Source: Gonatopus flavifemur
Lineage: Eukaryota; Arthropoda; Insecta; Hymenoptera; Dryinidae
DNA: 64,000 bases
Reading direction: 5' to 3'
NCBI GenBank assembly: GCA_018340375.1
Contig: JAFFJZ010000006.1
Coordinates: 12,728,001 to 12,792,000 of the forward strand
A program made the translations under genes and the position numbers. The stretch's first letter is position 1; every line of letters begins with the position of its first letter. The notes under the pieces are model-generated. The model did no database searches and was not told the DNA's origin. It worked only from the letters and a program-made list of their open reading frames with translations. Shown here in pieces: positions 22,501-33,537 of the stretch.

Positions 22501-24480
22501 CCCAACGGTTTGGCTATTGAACAGGGTCACGTCGAGACACTTACTTAATCAGCGAGACCCTAACCCAAATACAAGAGAGCATGAAAAGTGAGTTCACTGG
22601 ACATTGATTGATTATTGATTATTGAGTTATTCGATATAGTTACCAAAACAAAAAACGCATAGGGAAAAGCAAATTACTTACCGATCGAATCAATTTATAC
22701 ATCATCGATGAAATTAGAAATTGCGCTTTTGTGATTTCGATGGAGATTATTTTTCCCGATGAAAGGAGAGTATCTATAAACCCGTGATGATGTAGTGGCT
22801 TATATAAACCTTGGAATAGAGTTTCTAACTTGGAGAGTACATTATCCATCTAGCCACAGATGTATCAACGTTGTCGATCGTTCCCCGTCGTCGCTGCTGT
22901 TCATCTTCCTTCGTCCCTTCTATGATTATGGACTTGGGCGTTTTATTACGCGTAATTGCCATGGTCTGCGGTCTGTCTTCTCGGTTAAAGGTATAGTATC
23001 ATTTCCATAATAATGTTTAAGCTCTTTCTCCGTCGCTTCTCTTTCCCTTGGCGATGGTAAGAAGAAATCGTTTTTCACAATCCACAGGTTGTTGAACAGA
23101 TTTTAATCATTTATCCTAAAATATAAGACGAATATTTCGAAGAATATCATTCTTTTCATCCTGATTTCTGCATGACACCTTACACGAATGAGGTAGTATC
23201 ATTGAATCATAGGAAAATAAATATACATACATAATTCCATGTATCTCTTAGCGTATTTATTCATACCCGTATACATATATCTCCTTCATTGAGCGAATTC
23301 AACAATTGAGAACGTAACGAGAAGGCTAGTGACCGAGAATGGATCATTCGGCTAAAAAGCTTCCCTGCTTGTATTTAATTATATCATCAGTGATTAAATT
23401 ATCAAATGAACGAGAGGAGGGAGAAGTCGACAGCAATTAAGCTTCAAGAGGAGACAAAAGGAGAAAACAAAAGGAAGAAGAATTCAATATTTCAGTTTGC
23501 ATTGTGATGCAGCATTTACGTAATATCGATTTAATTCACCGTTCACTAAAGTCGCATTGAATCATCGTCACGCTCAACAGAAATCTATACAGGAGAATTA
23601 TTTTCCATCAGAGTTATAAACAGTCAACGTGAAGTTCCACGTATAAAGAGCTCGCATTTTGCCATATAACAGGTCTTTTTCATTTATAATATGTATACAA
23701 AGAATGGAAAAGAACGGGAAAAAATAAAGGGATTCCCTTCGAACTGTGAATCCCTCCTATCCTTTTAAATATACCAACAGTTTTATAATTCTCAAAGATT
23801 TACTTTAGCGCTTGTCATACGCCTAGCAACCCTACAATTCACGGTATATTTGATCAATATTTCTTCTCAATCAACAGTGTACGCATTGAAATCTTTAAAT
23901 ACGTCCTGTCGTATGCTTTCTCTTGGCGAACACTGACGTTGGAAAGGGTTCTTATCAAGTTTACTCTTCCCTTTTATGTATTCTTCTTATTCAAACAGCT
24001 GCAGGTTTTTTTTCATCACCATTTTCTCATTATCTTCTCTTTTTTTCCCACTTTTGTCGCAGTTGAAACGTTTACGTCAAAGAGAAATGATTTATACCAA
24101 CAAGTCATGGTCATGATAATTGAATCGATACGAAAATAAAGATTTTAAGAAACACGAGGTGCGATGGATGAGACATTTTTATCAAGACATTTCCGCTTTA
24201 GAAGAGAACTATGAATATTTTTAAATGGCGCAGAGAGGAAAAATTCATTAGAACAAATAATACTTTACGGAATGGGCGATCTTAAGAGAATCGATTCTTT
24301 TTTTATACAATTTTTATCGAAATTATTTAAAAATTTCATTGGTTTCTATGTAATTTTCCATTGAAATTCGATATAAATTGTAATCGTTTCTTTCAGATCG
24401 CAGAGTGTATTTCCATGTGCATTCGTTGAATGTTCATTGAACGTTTGACAACCGGAATGTTTGTTCTCTCGGGATCGAGT
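19572..24480. other. Long unique stretch, no confident gene
   Basis: Almost no family seen elsewhere in the window recurs here. Base composition is more GC-rich at about 20590-21160, 21540-21900 and 22430-22560. Open frames of 168 and 163 codons (20626-21132 and 21615-22106, plus) overlap others on the opposite strand and have no domain. The patch at 22440-22560 (GTAGCCTGTTTCGGGGCCC) may be conserved non-coding DNA or an untranslated exon. This is the best candidate area for host regulatory sequence because it is nearly free of transposons. Confidence 0.4.
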
Positions 24481-24485
24481 CATAT

Positions 24486-24790
24486 ACGGAAAAGACAGGA
24501 AATTTGCAGTGACAGCGGAATCTGATTTACTGGAATCGCAAATTATTTGTTATCACGATGGTGATTTTTCAGCTGTGGCAGCAAGAGATATTTACTCCTG
24601 TAACAAATTTTGGTATCATACATGGAATACCAAACAAATTTTGCTGGAGAAGTCGACATTCTTTGCTGTCACAGCTAAAAATTTGCTATCATAGCTAACA
24701 AGATTGTGGTAATAGCAAATAGATTGCTGTCAAAACTCTGGCAAAAGGTAGCCGGCTAAATCAAATTTCGCTGTCACTTTTCCTGCTTCA
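24486..24790 (+). mobile_element. Family B element
   Basis: It begins near ACGGAAAAGACAGGAAATTT, followed by TGCAGTGACAGCGGAATCTG, GCTGTGGCAGCAAGAG, ATTTTGCTGGAGAAG, TTTGCTGTCACAGCTAAAA and TCAAATTTCGCTGTCAC. The order matches the complete B copy at 57345-57597. The ends are decayed. Confidence 0.6.
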
Positions 24791-24996
24791 AAAGATTTAT
24801 CACAAGCAATTGAACCGTTTTTCAATCCAATTGATCAGATTGAACGGATAAATATTTATTACATCAAGAAAAAAATAAATAAAAAATGCAATTTACAATG
24901 CAGTATTCATGAATTGAATTTCAAGTGTAGTTCTATTCCAACTTCACGCAACCTCAATGACGCAATTAATACTTTTCCCATGCGAAGAAATGGATT

Positions 24997-25324
24997 CCCA
25001 ATCAGAAAAATCCGAAATATGCCAATGTTGACAACAGGTGCAGTACGGTGCCAGTATTGGGTCTCCAACACTTGGCCAACACGTACGGGATCAGTACTGG
25101 ATACATAAAGATACAGTACTATGCCTGTACTGATAAATCAGTACTGAGAACTTAATACCGGCCAGGTACTAATCCAGTACTGGGCCTGCACTGATTGCGA
25201 ATAATGGTATTAGTACTCAATCCCCAATACTAAAAAGCGTTATCATTCCAGAGAAATTCCAGTACCCTGCCAGTCTTGGCCAGTACTGGTGCAGTACTGC
25301 GCCGGTTGTAAATTTCTGGTTGGG
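24997..25324 (+). mobile_element. Family E element, copy E1
   Basis: It begins CCCAATCAGAAAAATCCG and ends AAATTTCTGGTTGGG, weak inverted termini of the E family. The interior is packed with CCAGTACTG/CAGTACTGG, a palindromic core (AGTACT) recurring about every 15-30 bases, together with AAGCGTTATCATTCCAG. 328 bp, non-coding. Confidence 0.65.
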
Positions 25325-25535
25325 TTCATCCAACAGGGACAGTGAAGGAATGTATTAAAATCGGAAATTCTTGAGATCAATGAGAGATCTCTTTGAATTC
25401 AATTCCCTGTCTTCGGTGGAAGAAAACCTCATTTGATTGAATTTGTTACCTCTTCAAGACAAAAAACCATTCGGACACTAGAATTAATTCGGGAAATCTT
25501 CGAACCAATGAAGTAAATTGATACTGAACTGTATT

Positions 25536-26218
25536 CCCAATCAGAAAAAACCGAAGTATGCCAATGTTGACAACAGGCGGAGTACAGTGCCAGTACTGGG
25601 CCCCCAAGAGTCGGCTAGCACGTACCCAGTATGGAAAAGCGTTATCATTCCGGATAAATGCCAGTACTGCTGCAGTACAGAACACCAGTACCCCACCAGT
25701 CTTACCCGGTACTGGCGCAGTACAGCGCTAGTTGTGAAATTCTGATTGGGCGTATTGCGCCGGTACTGAAGGCCATGACCGATTACCAGTACTGTGCCAG
25801 TACTAAGTATCCAGTACGGAAAAGCGTTATCATTTCGGACAAATGCCAGTACTGCTGCAGTACAGACTGCCAGTCTTAGCCGGTACTGGCGCACACTGAG
25901 AGCCCATGTTTTTAGATTGGAAGAAATTTTTCTTTGTCCTCATTCCAATAAATATTTTGTTCAATCAAAAAAACCTCAGTTGGAAGGGAAAAGTTTTTAT
26001 CTCACTGAAACAAAGAATTTTTAAATTGGAACAACAATATATTCCTTCTTAAATTTGAAAAAAATTACTTCAATCCAATCAAAAATTTTTCCATTGAAAT
26101 GAATCATTTTTCCCATTGAAAACAAGATTTACCAGAATGAGGGCAAAGAAATTTTCTTCCAATCTAAGAAATTGGGTTGTCAGTGCAGTACTGCGCCAGT
26201 TGTTAAATTCTGATTGGG
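25536..26218 (+). mobile_element. Two-unit family E element (E2-E3), interrupted by D1
   Basis: Unit one begins CCCAATCAGAAAAAACCGAA and ends GAAATTCTGATTGGG. Unit two continues directly with CGTATTGCGCCGGTACTG and ends with AAATTCTGATTGGG. Both contain GGAAAAGCGTTATCATT, ATGCCAGTACTGCTGCAG and AGCCGGTACTGGCGCA. The same two-unit order occurs in reverse complement at 44509-44907, without D1. No protein is encoded, although fragmentary frames appear in both strands because the motif lacks stops. Confidence 0.72.
25894..26185 (+). mobile_element. MITE D1 with CACTG termini, CA duplication
   Basis: The left end CACTGAGAGCCCATG and the inverted right end (CACTGACAACCCAATTTC on the minus strand) bound 292 bp. 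Subterminal arms TAGATTGGAAGAAATTTTTC and GAGGGCAAAGAAATTTTC pair. Removing D1 plus one CA restores GGCGCAGTACTGCGCC as in the uninterrupted E copy. CA on both sides is therefore a 2-bp duplication. CACTG ends with a 2-bp duplication suggest a CACTA/CMC-type element, tentatively. Confidence 0.72.
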
Positions 26219-26929
26219 TTATGCTTCAACAAATGATGTTTTCAGAATTATAGAGGCTAATTTGAGATCTGTTTTATGAAAAAATTGCAATTGCTTCTTA
26301 AACTTTCAGCTGCTGGAATTCTGAGCATTCTGGATCATGAGAGAAGTTATGTCATCCACCGGTTGAACACTGCTATCGCTTTGGGTAGAATCTTCAATTT
26401 ACCGCCATAATCTGAAAGAATTATTCATTTGGATGAAGTATTACTTACTCCGAGCATAGCATAATAATAGAAGAACTTGTGAGAAAGTAGCGGCATCTTG
26501 CGAGAACTGATCACAATCCGTGATGGTAAATAAAATGTCAGATGGTTCCCAAAAACCATCTCCTTATCTAAACGAATCATCGAGTTCGATCGATCTATGG
26601 ATTTTAATGATTCATTTCAACATTTGTTGAGAAAATATTTCTCATTTAATGACATAATTCATTATTCCTATCCAATAATCAACTTTGAATGAACACAGAT
26701 TCGCTCAATGAATGTCGAATCCGAAGAAGATGTATTTCTTCGATGCAATGACTAATTGATTCCCATATCCTTCTGTGGATGATGGAAATCCTTTGGATGC
26801 ATACATAATTCTTCTTCATCCAAAGGAATTATTGGCTATCACTAATCCAGAAACAATCATTCCGTTATAAGAAGTACAATATCATAGCAAAGATACGATG
26901 ATCTGAAATATAATAAGCTTATACTTATA
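26219..26929. other. Unique stretch, no gene seen
   Basis: AT-rich DNA without long frames or recognised repeats. ATTCATTT/AATGAAT words are common but not arranged as a clear element. Confidence 0.4.
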
Positions 26930-27072
26930 TCTGAAAAGCCAAGTGATGGAAATACAAGAATCATTTATAAATCCTCAATTGAAGTTTCAAGGAAATCCCC
27001 GAAGAGAATATGAAACTCCGACAAACGTTCAGATAGATCAAATTGGATCAGACTAAAGCTCCGTTGGAGCTG

Positions 27073-28357
27073 TCCCGTCAAAAACTTATCCACGCCTGAT
27101 CAGACTCTAATATTCATCAAGCGTGATCAGGCATGATCAAACCTCAATTTTGTACCCACGTGATGAGGACTAATCATGCTAAATTACGCCCAATCACGCT
27201 TGATTACGCTCCATTGTGCATGGAAAATTCATACAAAATCAATAAGTTTTCTGTAGGCCCGCGAAAAAATCGTTCAGGTGTGATTAGGCTTGTTCACGCC
27301 TGATCATGGACATTTGGTGGCAAAATTATTCGTACTCAACTCTGATCGCACGCAGTTGGGCCTGACTACGCCTCATCGTTCATTTTTCAGCTTCGTCATG
27401 ACTGAGAAGGCTTCAATTTTGTACTCACGTGGAAACCCGTGATTGAGCTTGACCGCGTGCGATTATGCCAGACAAACCATTTTCGCCCATGATCACACAA
27501 AATCGTACCAAATGAAAAGTATCCATACAAAATGACGCTATGTTGATTTTTTTATCACGAATGCATATGTTTTATCAGGCCAAGTCAGCCCCGAACACAT
27601 TCGCGTACGCCTGATCACACCTGATCATGCCTGAGAACTGGAAAGTATATCAGCACAATAAGTAAAAATGATTGACAATAAATTAGTGTTTTATAAAATT
27701 GTTACAGTTTTATTCCTCACAAATAGCTAATTACTCCTGAATTCTTTATTCATAATGAAGCATAATCAAGCGCGATTGAGCGTGATTGAGCGTGATTAGT
27801 TCTGATCACGTGGGTACAAAATTGAGGCCTGGTCACGCCTGAGCACGCCTGATGAATGAGGCCTGATCACGCGTGGACGATTTTTTCACGGGAGGAATGA
27901 AACTATGAAATGTTATCAAACACTAATTTATAGTCAATCATTTCTACTTATTGTGCTTATGTAGTTTCCATTTTCTAGTTTCCAGTTTTCAGACATGATC
28001 ACGCGTGATCAGGCGTACACACATGCATTCAGGGCCAATTCAGTATACAATGAAGCATATGTATTCGTGATAAAAAATCTAACACAGAGTCATTTGATAT
28101 AAATACTTCTCAGTCGATGAGATTTTGCATGATCACGGGCGAGAATGGTTTGACTGGCATGATCGCAGGTGGTCAAGCTTGATCACGTGGGTACAAAATT
28201 GAAGCATTTTCAGTGATGATGGAGCTAAAAAATGGACGACTAGGCGTAGGCAGGCTCAACCACGCGCAATCGGTATTGAACACGAATGATTTTGCCGAAA
28301 AATGTCCATGATCGGACCTGAACACGCCTAATCAAACCAGAACGATTTTTCCATGGG
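27073..28357 (-). mobile_element. Family J element J3, split by J1
   Basis: J3 starts CCCGTCAAAAACTTATCCAC and ends CAGAACGATTTTTCCATGGG. It is reverse-oriented relative to J2, and its two halves (27073-27257 and 27893-28357) join exactly in the uninterrupted family order once J1 is removed. Family J is rich in GCGTGATCA/TGATCACGC words. No coding frame. Confidence 0.7.
27258..27892 (+). mobile_element. Family J element J1, self-insertion with AGG duplication
   Basis: The left end CCCGCGAAAAAATCGTTCAG and the right end GGACGATTTTTTCACGGG are inverted termini. AGG at 27255-27257 and 27893-27895 is a 3-bp duplication: J2 shows the uninterrupted site as GTAAGGAATG in the matching orientation. 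At 635 bp it has no transposase. CCCGTGAAAAAATCGT-type ends with a 3-bp duplication are not a family I can name. Confidence 0.8.
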
Positions 28358-28896
28358 CTAGTTTAGATTCATAAGCATTTTTCGAAGGTCTGATGAACGT
28401 TACAATGTCCGCTTGAGAATACACTCAAGGAAGGTTTATTTAACGTTCATTAAACATTTGACAAAGATTCACTGGAGTTTCAATTTTTCTATATAAGTTT
28501 TGTGCACGAAAAAATGAACAATAAAGGGAATTATCATCATAATTGTAATTCGCTCTGGAACATACTCAATTGAAGCTCAAATGAATCTTCGTAGAATCTT
28601 TATAATAAACTTTCCACGAACCTTCTTTGAAATCATTCTGAACTTCGTTGCCTGAGCTCCAGGCTGATCTATGTTGATCTATTCTGAACGTTTGTCGGAG
28701 CTTTATGTTCTCTTCGGGTTGCAAGTTTCATTCTCAATGAATGGAATTGTTGAAACAAGAAGTTAGACATCCCTTCAAAGGAATATTATTTTGATCTGAA
28801 GAAAAAAAGAATGCAATGAAATCGTTTTCTGAATTCTCCATGGTATGACTCGTAGAAAAAATGAATCAATCATTGGTATGAAGATCAGTTATTCAA

Positions 28897-29105
28897 CACG
28901 GAGAAAAACGCATGGGAAATGTGTAGCATAATAATGGCAGTTTTGGGACACATGAGCATTCACGTGCACCCCTCCTTTAATTATGGTAATCCATACCTCG
29001 TTTTGGAAACAATTACTACGAATTACAGGAGAAATGTTCATAAATGCCCATGTGTCCCAAAACTGCGATTATTATGGGGATCTCTGCTACAAATTTTTCT
29101 CCGTG
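28897..29105 (+). mobile_element. Foldback MITE AC with long inverted repeats
   Basis: The left arm (CACGGAGAAAAACGCATGGG, then TGTGTAGCATAATAATGGCA, GTTTTGGGACACATGAGCAT) is mirrored by the right arm (AATGCCCATGTGTCCCAAAA, CTGCGATTATTATGGGGATC, TGCTACAAATTTTTCTCCGTG minus its last base). The arms are about 65-70 bp each in 209 bp total, so a transcript would fold into a long hairpin. Confidence 0.82.
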
Positions 29106-31538
29106 AATACGAAAAATTCAAAATTTGAAGGAATGTATTCCTTTGGGGCAACGATTTTTGTTTCTCAGTGCAAAAAGAAACCTCAAAAAGTCTGGGTAGA
29201 TTAAAAAACAGATATCGAAACTTCAGGAGACTGTATTCAAGTGAAGAAGAGATTCTATATAATTTATACACAATTTTGGTATAAAATTACATAAAATATC
29301 TGATGATTAAAACGCGTATAAGAGAAATAATATCTATTTTTTTGCTCAGGTATTTTCCAAAACGTTAATTTTGCATGTCACATTACATCAGAAACTAGAG
29401 TAATGTACAAGCTACAGGTGATAATTGAAGTGTGAAACAATCATAATCGAATAAGAGCAAAAAAGACGCTTGAAAGAATGGTATTATATCGCGCCATAGA
29501 CCATTGACGAGCGTTATATTTTGAAATTGAAGACGATATCGTGAGTTATATTTGAAGAAGAATATCACTTTCTTGAACAAAGTAAAGTCTCATAATATCC
29601 ATAAAAAGATAAACGACGCGTGAGATTCCAAACGGAATCACATCGATAAATCTTCCCTCATGAATTTATAAATTTCCATAATTGTGATTGTTCAGGTTAA
29701 ACGCGGAGAAAGTAATTCGACACGACTGTCCGCTCATTGAAGATTTTTGACATCCCTCAGTATATGAAAAAAAGATAGCCATCATTAATGTTTGTCTTTG
29801 TCCCTGTTTGTACATACATATTATTTAGTAGTGATTACGATCTATTCTTCTCGACGCACAAAAGTCAAATCCATTTGAACTGGTCGTTTCGAGCGTACAG
29901 TCCATTAGCCGGATTATCGAAGACAAACTACATTTTAAAGATTCTCCTTTTCCACATTGTTGAGAACAATTGGACGGCAATGATTGTCGGTGGTGGTTAC
30001 ACTAGGTTATGACGCATTTTCAATAGAACACAGGGTATATAGAAACTCCTGCATTATATTATAGGTTTATACGTTTATACGTACAATACATGTTGCGTGT
30101 ATCATCTATATATATGTGTACACACCATTTGTATACATGTCTCAAGTTACGACAGAATAGTAGAGGCCCGTTATCGGGGCCTGTTGATTGCCTTTAAACA
30201 AAGAGGGCCTCGTCTTGACGCCGTCGGCCGGACGAGGAGAACGCATGAGGGGGAGCGAGGGGGATCGAGGGGAAAAGAGTAACACAAGAGATTGCTCATG
30301 ATGAGGTGGTTAGACTGGTTGACGCATTGGTGTACGTCGATATATGTGTACGATCTTGCATGTATAGAAACGTAACGACGGTCTTGCTTGTAAATGTGGA
30401 CGTTCTAAACTGCATGTGTTCTCTCCGAGCGAAGGTTGGGGGAAGACATCTCTTCTCTCCTTCTTTTCTCGAGCTGTTATTTTTCTTGACTGCTTCTCTC
30501 TTCATCTCGTTGGGGATATTTTTTTCTTCTCTCCCCTTTTTCTCGGTCTTTCTTCATCTTGCTCCCTCGTAGGTACTTTTTTCCCTTTCCAATACCAACG
30601 CCAACAGGCTTGGTTGGTATTGATGCTCGTACGTGTGAGATCGAATGCCCTGCGTCGTAGTAAACGCTTGGACTTACGACAAGTGGTCTTTGCTGTATTG
30701 TAGGGTCCACCCTGGTGGGAGTATTATGAAAGTGAAAGTCTTTTGGAAAATCCTCGTAGAGCAAACGTATTCGTGATTTTCCTCTTTCTTTCTTTCTTTC
30801 TTTCTGCAACAGTTTTCCTATGAGCCAGGGAAAACGAAGGAAGAAAGAAACAGGTGTGCGAGAGGTCTGTTTACAATCTTGCTCGCTTGTATTGGATTCG
30901 ATGAAATCTTGAAACGCAAAATCTTTTCAGGAAATATACATGCCCCGTTATCATCGTCATTATTTTGTCATGATTGTTTTTATTATTATTCCTCCAATTA
31001 TCCGCCTCGATTCTTCTTTCCCTGGAATCGTTTCTACGTGTATATCGTAACGTCGTTTTATCGAATCATTTATTCCGATTTAATCCGATAAAACTGTATT
31101 TTATTTCGAATCAAATGAATGCGAGATGCAATTTGAGGTGTGTTTGATCATTTATACCGTGAACTGTGAAAATCAACGCATTTGAAAGTATATGAAGCTT
31201 CTTTGCTGAAGAAGTGAATCGAAGGGGATAGATTATAAGATTTTCATACAAATCCGTCCGCTTTCATTCGGTTGTGAGACTTTGTTATCCCCTCTCATCT
31301 GGATTTATTCACTCAAAAAGCGAGTCTGTTTTGAATCTGGATTTTTTAAACATATCTCGCACACTTGGAGAAACCCTGGTGAAAATCCAGAAGTTAAGGA
31401 AGTGGCATTGAAACAAATGAAACGTTAAGAATGTTCCAATTCCCTCTTGAATCACGCTTAGGTGGCTCTTTGTTACGCTGAGATAACTCTTCGCTTGCGC
31501 TTTTGTCGCGCTTCAACGCTTCATTCTCACCAGGGAAC
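29106..31538. other. Unique stretch, no gene seen
   Basis: A GC-richer patch at about 30160-30320 (AGGCCCGTTATCGGGGCC, GACGCCGTCGGCCGGACG) stands out and may be conserved non-coding DNA or an untranslated exon. Open frames reach 110 codons in pyrimidine-rich DNA (30430-30810) without a domain. No mobile element is recognised. Confidence 0.4.
30784..30805 (+). repeat. (TTTC)n microsatellite
   Basis: About five copies of TTTC between CCTC and TGCAAC. Confidence 0.85.
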
Positions 31539-31572
31539 GATCGGAATTTTCTTCAACCGGAAAATTCCGATC
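31539..31572. repeat. Perfect 13-bp-stem hairpin
   Basis: GATCGGAATTTTC and its exact inverse GAAAATTCCGATC are separated by 8 bases. No T-tract or gene accompanies it, so a terminator role is not indicated. It may be part of a decayed element. Confidence 0.7.
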
Positions 31573-31748
31573 ATGAGATCAAATATCAATTCCCACCCAG
31601 CACCGAACATTTGATTAAGATTTGATTGACATTTGAAACATTGAAATATTTCTATGACATTGCTGTATATCAAATATTGCAATGTCCGCTAATCTTACAT
31701 TTCAATGTAATATTTCTGAATTATTTCCGCAATGTTTCAACAATAGTG

Positions 31749-32381
31749 CCCATGCAGAAAATGCCGACTTCCAACCAACCATAACAATCGAAACAGTACT
31801 GGTACAACATTGATTATCAGGGTTGGTTGTCAACGTTGTAACGTGGTTGAAGTAACAACCAGTACAATGTTGTTATAACGCCGATAGTCAATGTTAATTT
31901 GCCAACGTTGATTTGAAACTCATTCAACGTTGTCCATCATGTGTGGTTTAATACGACAAAATTTTGAAGAAATTATTATTCATGTTCTCGAATTGACTTC
32001 TTCACATGTTTTCGGATTATTCATTCGTTTCAAGAAACGATTCAAACTTCAGCAACATACGAACAGATGTGTTATATTTTTTACTTTCGATATAACCATG
32101 GACATTAGCTGAAAATATATAATTATTTTCATTAGCTGCGTACAAAGGCTTAAATGGATTACCATCACCGGTTGAAAATCAACTGTCAATGTTGGTATAC
32201 AATGAAAAACCAGTACTGATTCAGGGTTGATGTTAACGTTGACCCAGTATTGGTGAACAACGCCGTACCAGTGTTGATCAGCGTTATCATTCCGGGTTTA
32301 TTCCAACGTTGTTTGCCAACAGTTGGCAGTTGGCAAATAACGTTATTCCAGTACTGGGTCGTTCGTCAATTTCTGCATGGG
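31749..32381 (+). mobile_element. Element AA with CCCATGCAGAAA termini
   Basis: The left end CCCATGCAGAAAATGCCGAC pairs with the right end GTCAATTTCTGCATGGG. The interior is rich in CAACGTTG, CCAGTACTG and GCGTTATCATTCCGGG, words shared with family E, so AA looks like a diverged relative of E. A family A fragment lies inside. 633 bp, non-coding. Confidence 0.62.
31975..32058 (+). mobile_element. Truncated family A copy (A2) inside AA
   Basis: The right terminus is clear (ATTCGTTTCAAGAAACGATT, then CAAACTTCAGCAACAT). The left is reduced to TCATGTTCTCGAATTGAC, and the middle is missing. Confidence 0.5.
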
Positions 32382-32539
32382 TTATGAAATATTTCATTGT
32401 AATGTTTCTCTCGTGATGTACCTGAGACGTTGCAAATAGGTAACATTTCAACTGACAGATTTTTTACATATTTTTGTGAAAGTGCACTGAAATGTAATGA
32501 AGACGAAAGATTGAAAATGTAATTGTGACATTACTGAAA

Positions 32540-32920
32540 TCCCTAGCGGATCTGGGTGAACCGACAAACGACAAAAAATTTCGGTTACATTTTGGTGAAA
32601 AATCTTGGTTTTGCTAACTTTTTGGTCGTTTGGGACATTTTTTTCAACAAAAATCCACCAAAATTCAACCATCCTCAATTTTGGTGATTTTTCGGTTATT
32701 TCGTGGTGATTTTTTGGGTTTTTACCTTAAAAATACCAAAAACAATTTTTGATTACCTTTTGGTGGCAGATTTGTTCCAAGCAACCATTAGTTTCTGGTC
32801 ACAAATAGGTCATTATATGGTAAAAACCATGTGAATAACCATTTTCTGACCAAATTTGTACTGAATCGAAAAATAACCGGAAGGAGAGCATAAAAATTGG
32901 TTACGTTAGAATTGCCAGGA
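32540..32920 (+). mobile_element. Family N element, copy N1
   Basis: N1 is defined by homology to N2 and N3: GTGAACCGACAAACGAC, TTTCGGTTACATTTTGGTGA, TTTGGTCGTTTGGGACATTT, AAACCATGTGAATAACCATT and finally ATTGCCAGGAATT. The ends CCCTAGCGGATC and TGCCAGGAATT are weak inverted matches. The bodies are saturated with GGT/ACC words. About 380 bp, non-coding. Confidence 0.62.
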
Positions 32921-33084
32921 ATTAAATATAAATTTGATTGAAGATTCTGAATTTTATGAAGTTTTTACTATCATTTTCCAGTGCATGGAAAAAAAAGAGA
33001 TAGCTACTCACTTCTTCAGCACTCTTTTTTCACTGTTTTGGCTAAAATAATTGCAGCTGTAGCTATTTCTTAGCTAACGCAGTA

Positions 33085-33537
33085 CATTGTTAGAAATTTC
33101 TGCATTAATTTTGATGCATTTGCTGGAAGTTTTTTTCAAATCCGTGCATGAATTGAGTTCTATACACATTTTACATGGAATTTAATGTAAAATGTGTATT
33201 AACCTGAATTCATATACGTGATTGAAAAAAACTTCCAGATATTTCTGACACACTGCGGACCCAATTTTTTAGATTGAAAGAAAATTTTCTTTGCCCTCAT
33301 TCTAATAAATATTTTCTCCAATGGAAAAATTCTTCATCAGATCGAAACAAAAAATTTACAAATTGAGACAGAAATATATTCCTTCTTGAATTCGAAGAAA
33401 ATCATTTCAATTCAATGAAAAATTCTCTCATTGGAATGAACTATCTTTTCCATTGAAAACAAGATTTATCAGAATGAGGGCAAAGAAATTTTCTTTGAAT
33501 CTAAGAAATCGGGTTCTAAGTGCAGTGTAGGAAATCG
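33085..33537 (+). mobile_element. Hairpin element I with TA duplication, split by D2
   Basis: The left end CATTGTTAGAAATTTCTG matches the inverted right end (CACTGTCAGAAATATCTGG after removing D2). TA flanks both sides (33083-33084 and 33538-33539). The body (33123-33238) is a near-perfect hairpin: CTGGAAGTTTTTTTCAA and CACATTTTACAT on one arm, ATGTAAAATGTG and TTGAAAAAAACTTCCAG on the other. A TA target suggests a Tc1/mariner-type MITE. Confidence 0.72.
33251..33532 (+). mobile_element. MITE D2 with CACTG termini, CA duplication
   Basis: The left end CACTGCGGACCCAATTTTTT and the right end (CACTTAGAACCCGATTTC on the minus strand) pair. CA flanks both sides (33249-33250 and 33533-33534). D2 and D1 share subterminal arms (AGAAAATTTTCTTTGCCC and GAGGGCAAAGAAATTTTC) and the TTCCATTGAAA interior. 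D2 is the youngest layer of the C3>I>D2 nest. Confidence 0.75.

Larger units (their letters stand above)
26930..28740. mobile_element. Foldback element AJ hosting J3 and J1
   Basis: The left arm contains CCCCGAAGAGAATATGAAAC, TCCGACAAACGTTCAGATAG and ATCAGACTAAAGCTCC. The right arm contains the inverse: AGGCTGATCTATGTTGATC, ATTCTGAACGTTTGTCGGAG and CTTCGGGTTGCAAGTTTC. The arms extend for over 100 bp, with outer limits approximate. The centre is occupied by the J elements. Confidence 0.55.

Noticed and set aside
23180..23215. GAGGTAGTATCATTG as a let-7-like microRNA
   Set aside because: Only the first eight or so bases agree with the let-7 seed, and no complementary arm is nearby.
25541..25894. 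Repetitive 117-codon frame (QYRTP/YWHCS-type repeats)
   Set aside because: It is a read-through of the AGTACT-rich E element, and the same peptides recur at every E copy in both orientations.
31539..31572. Hairpin as a transcription terminator
   Set aside because: No T-tract and no gene on either side; the setting is not bacterial.
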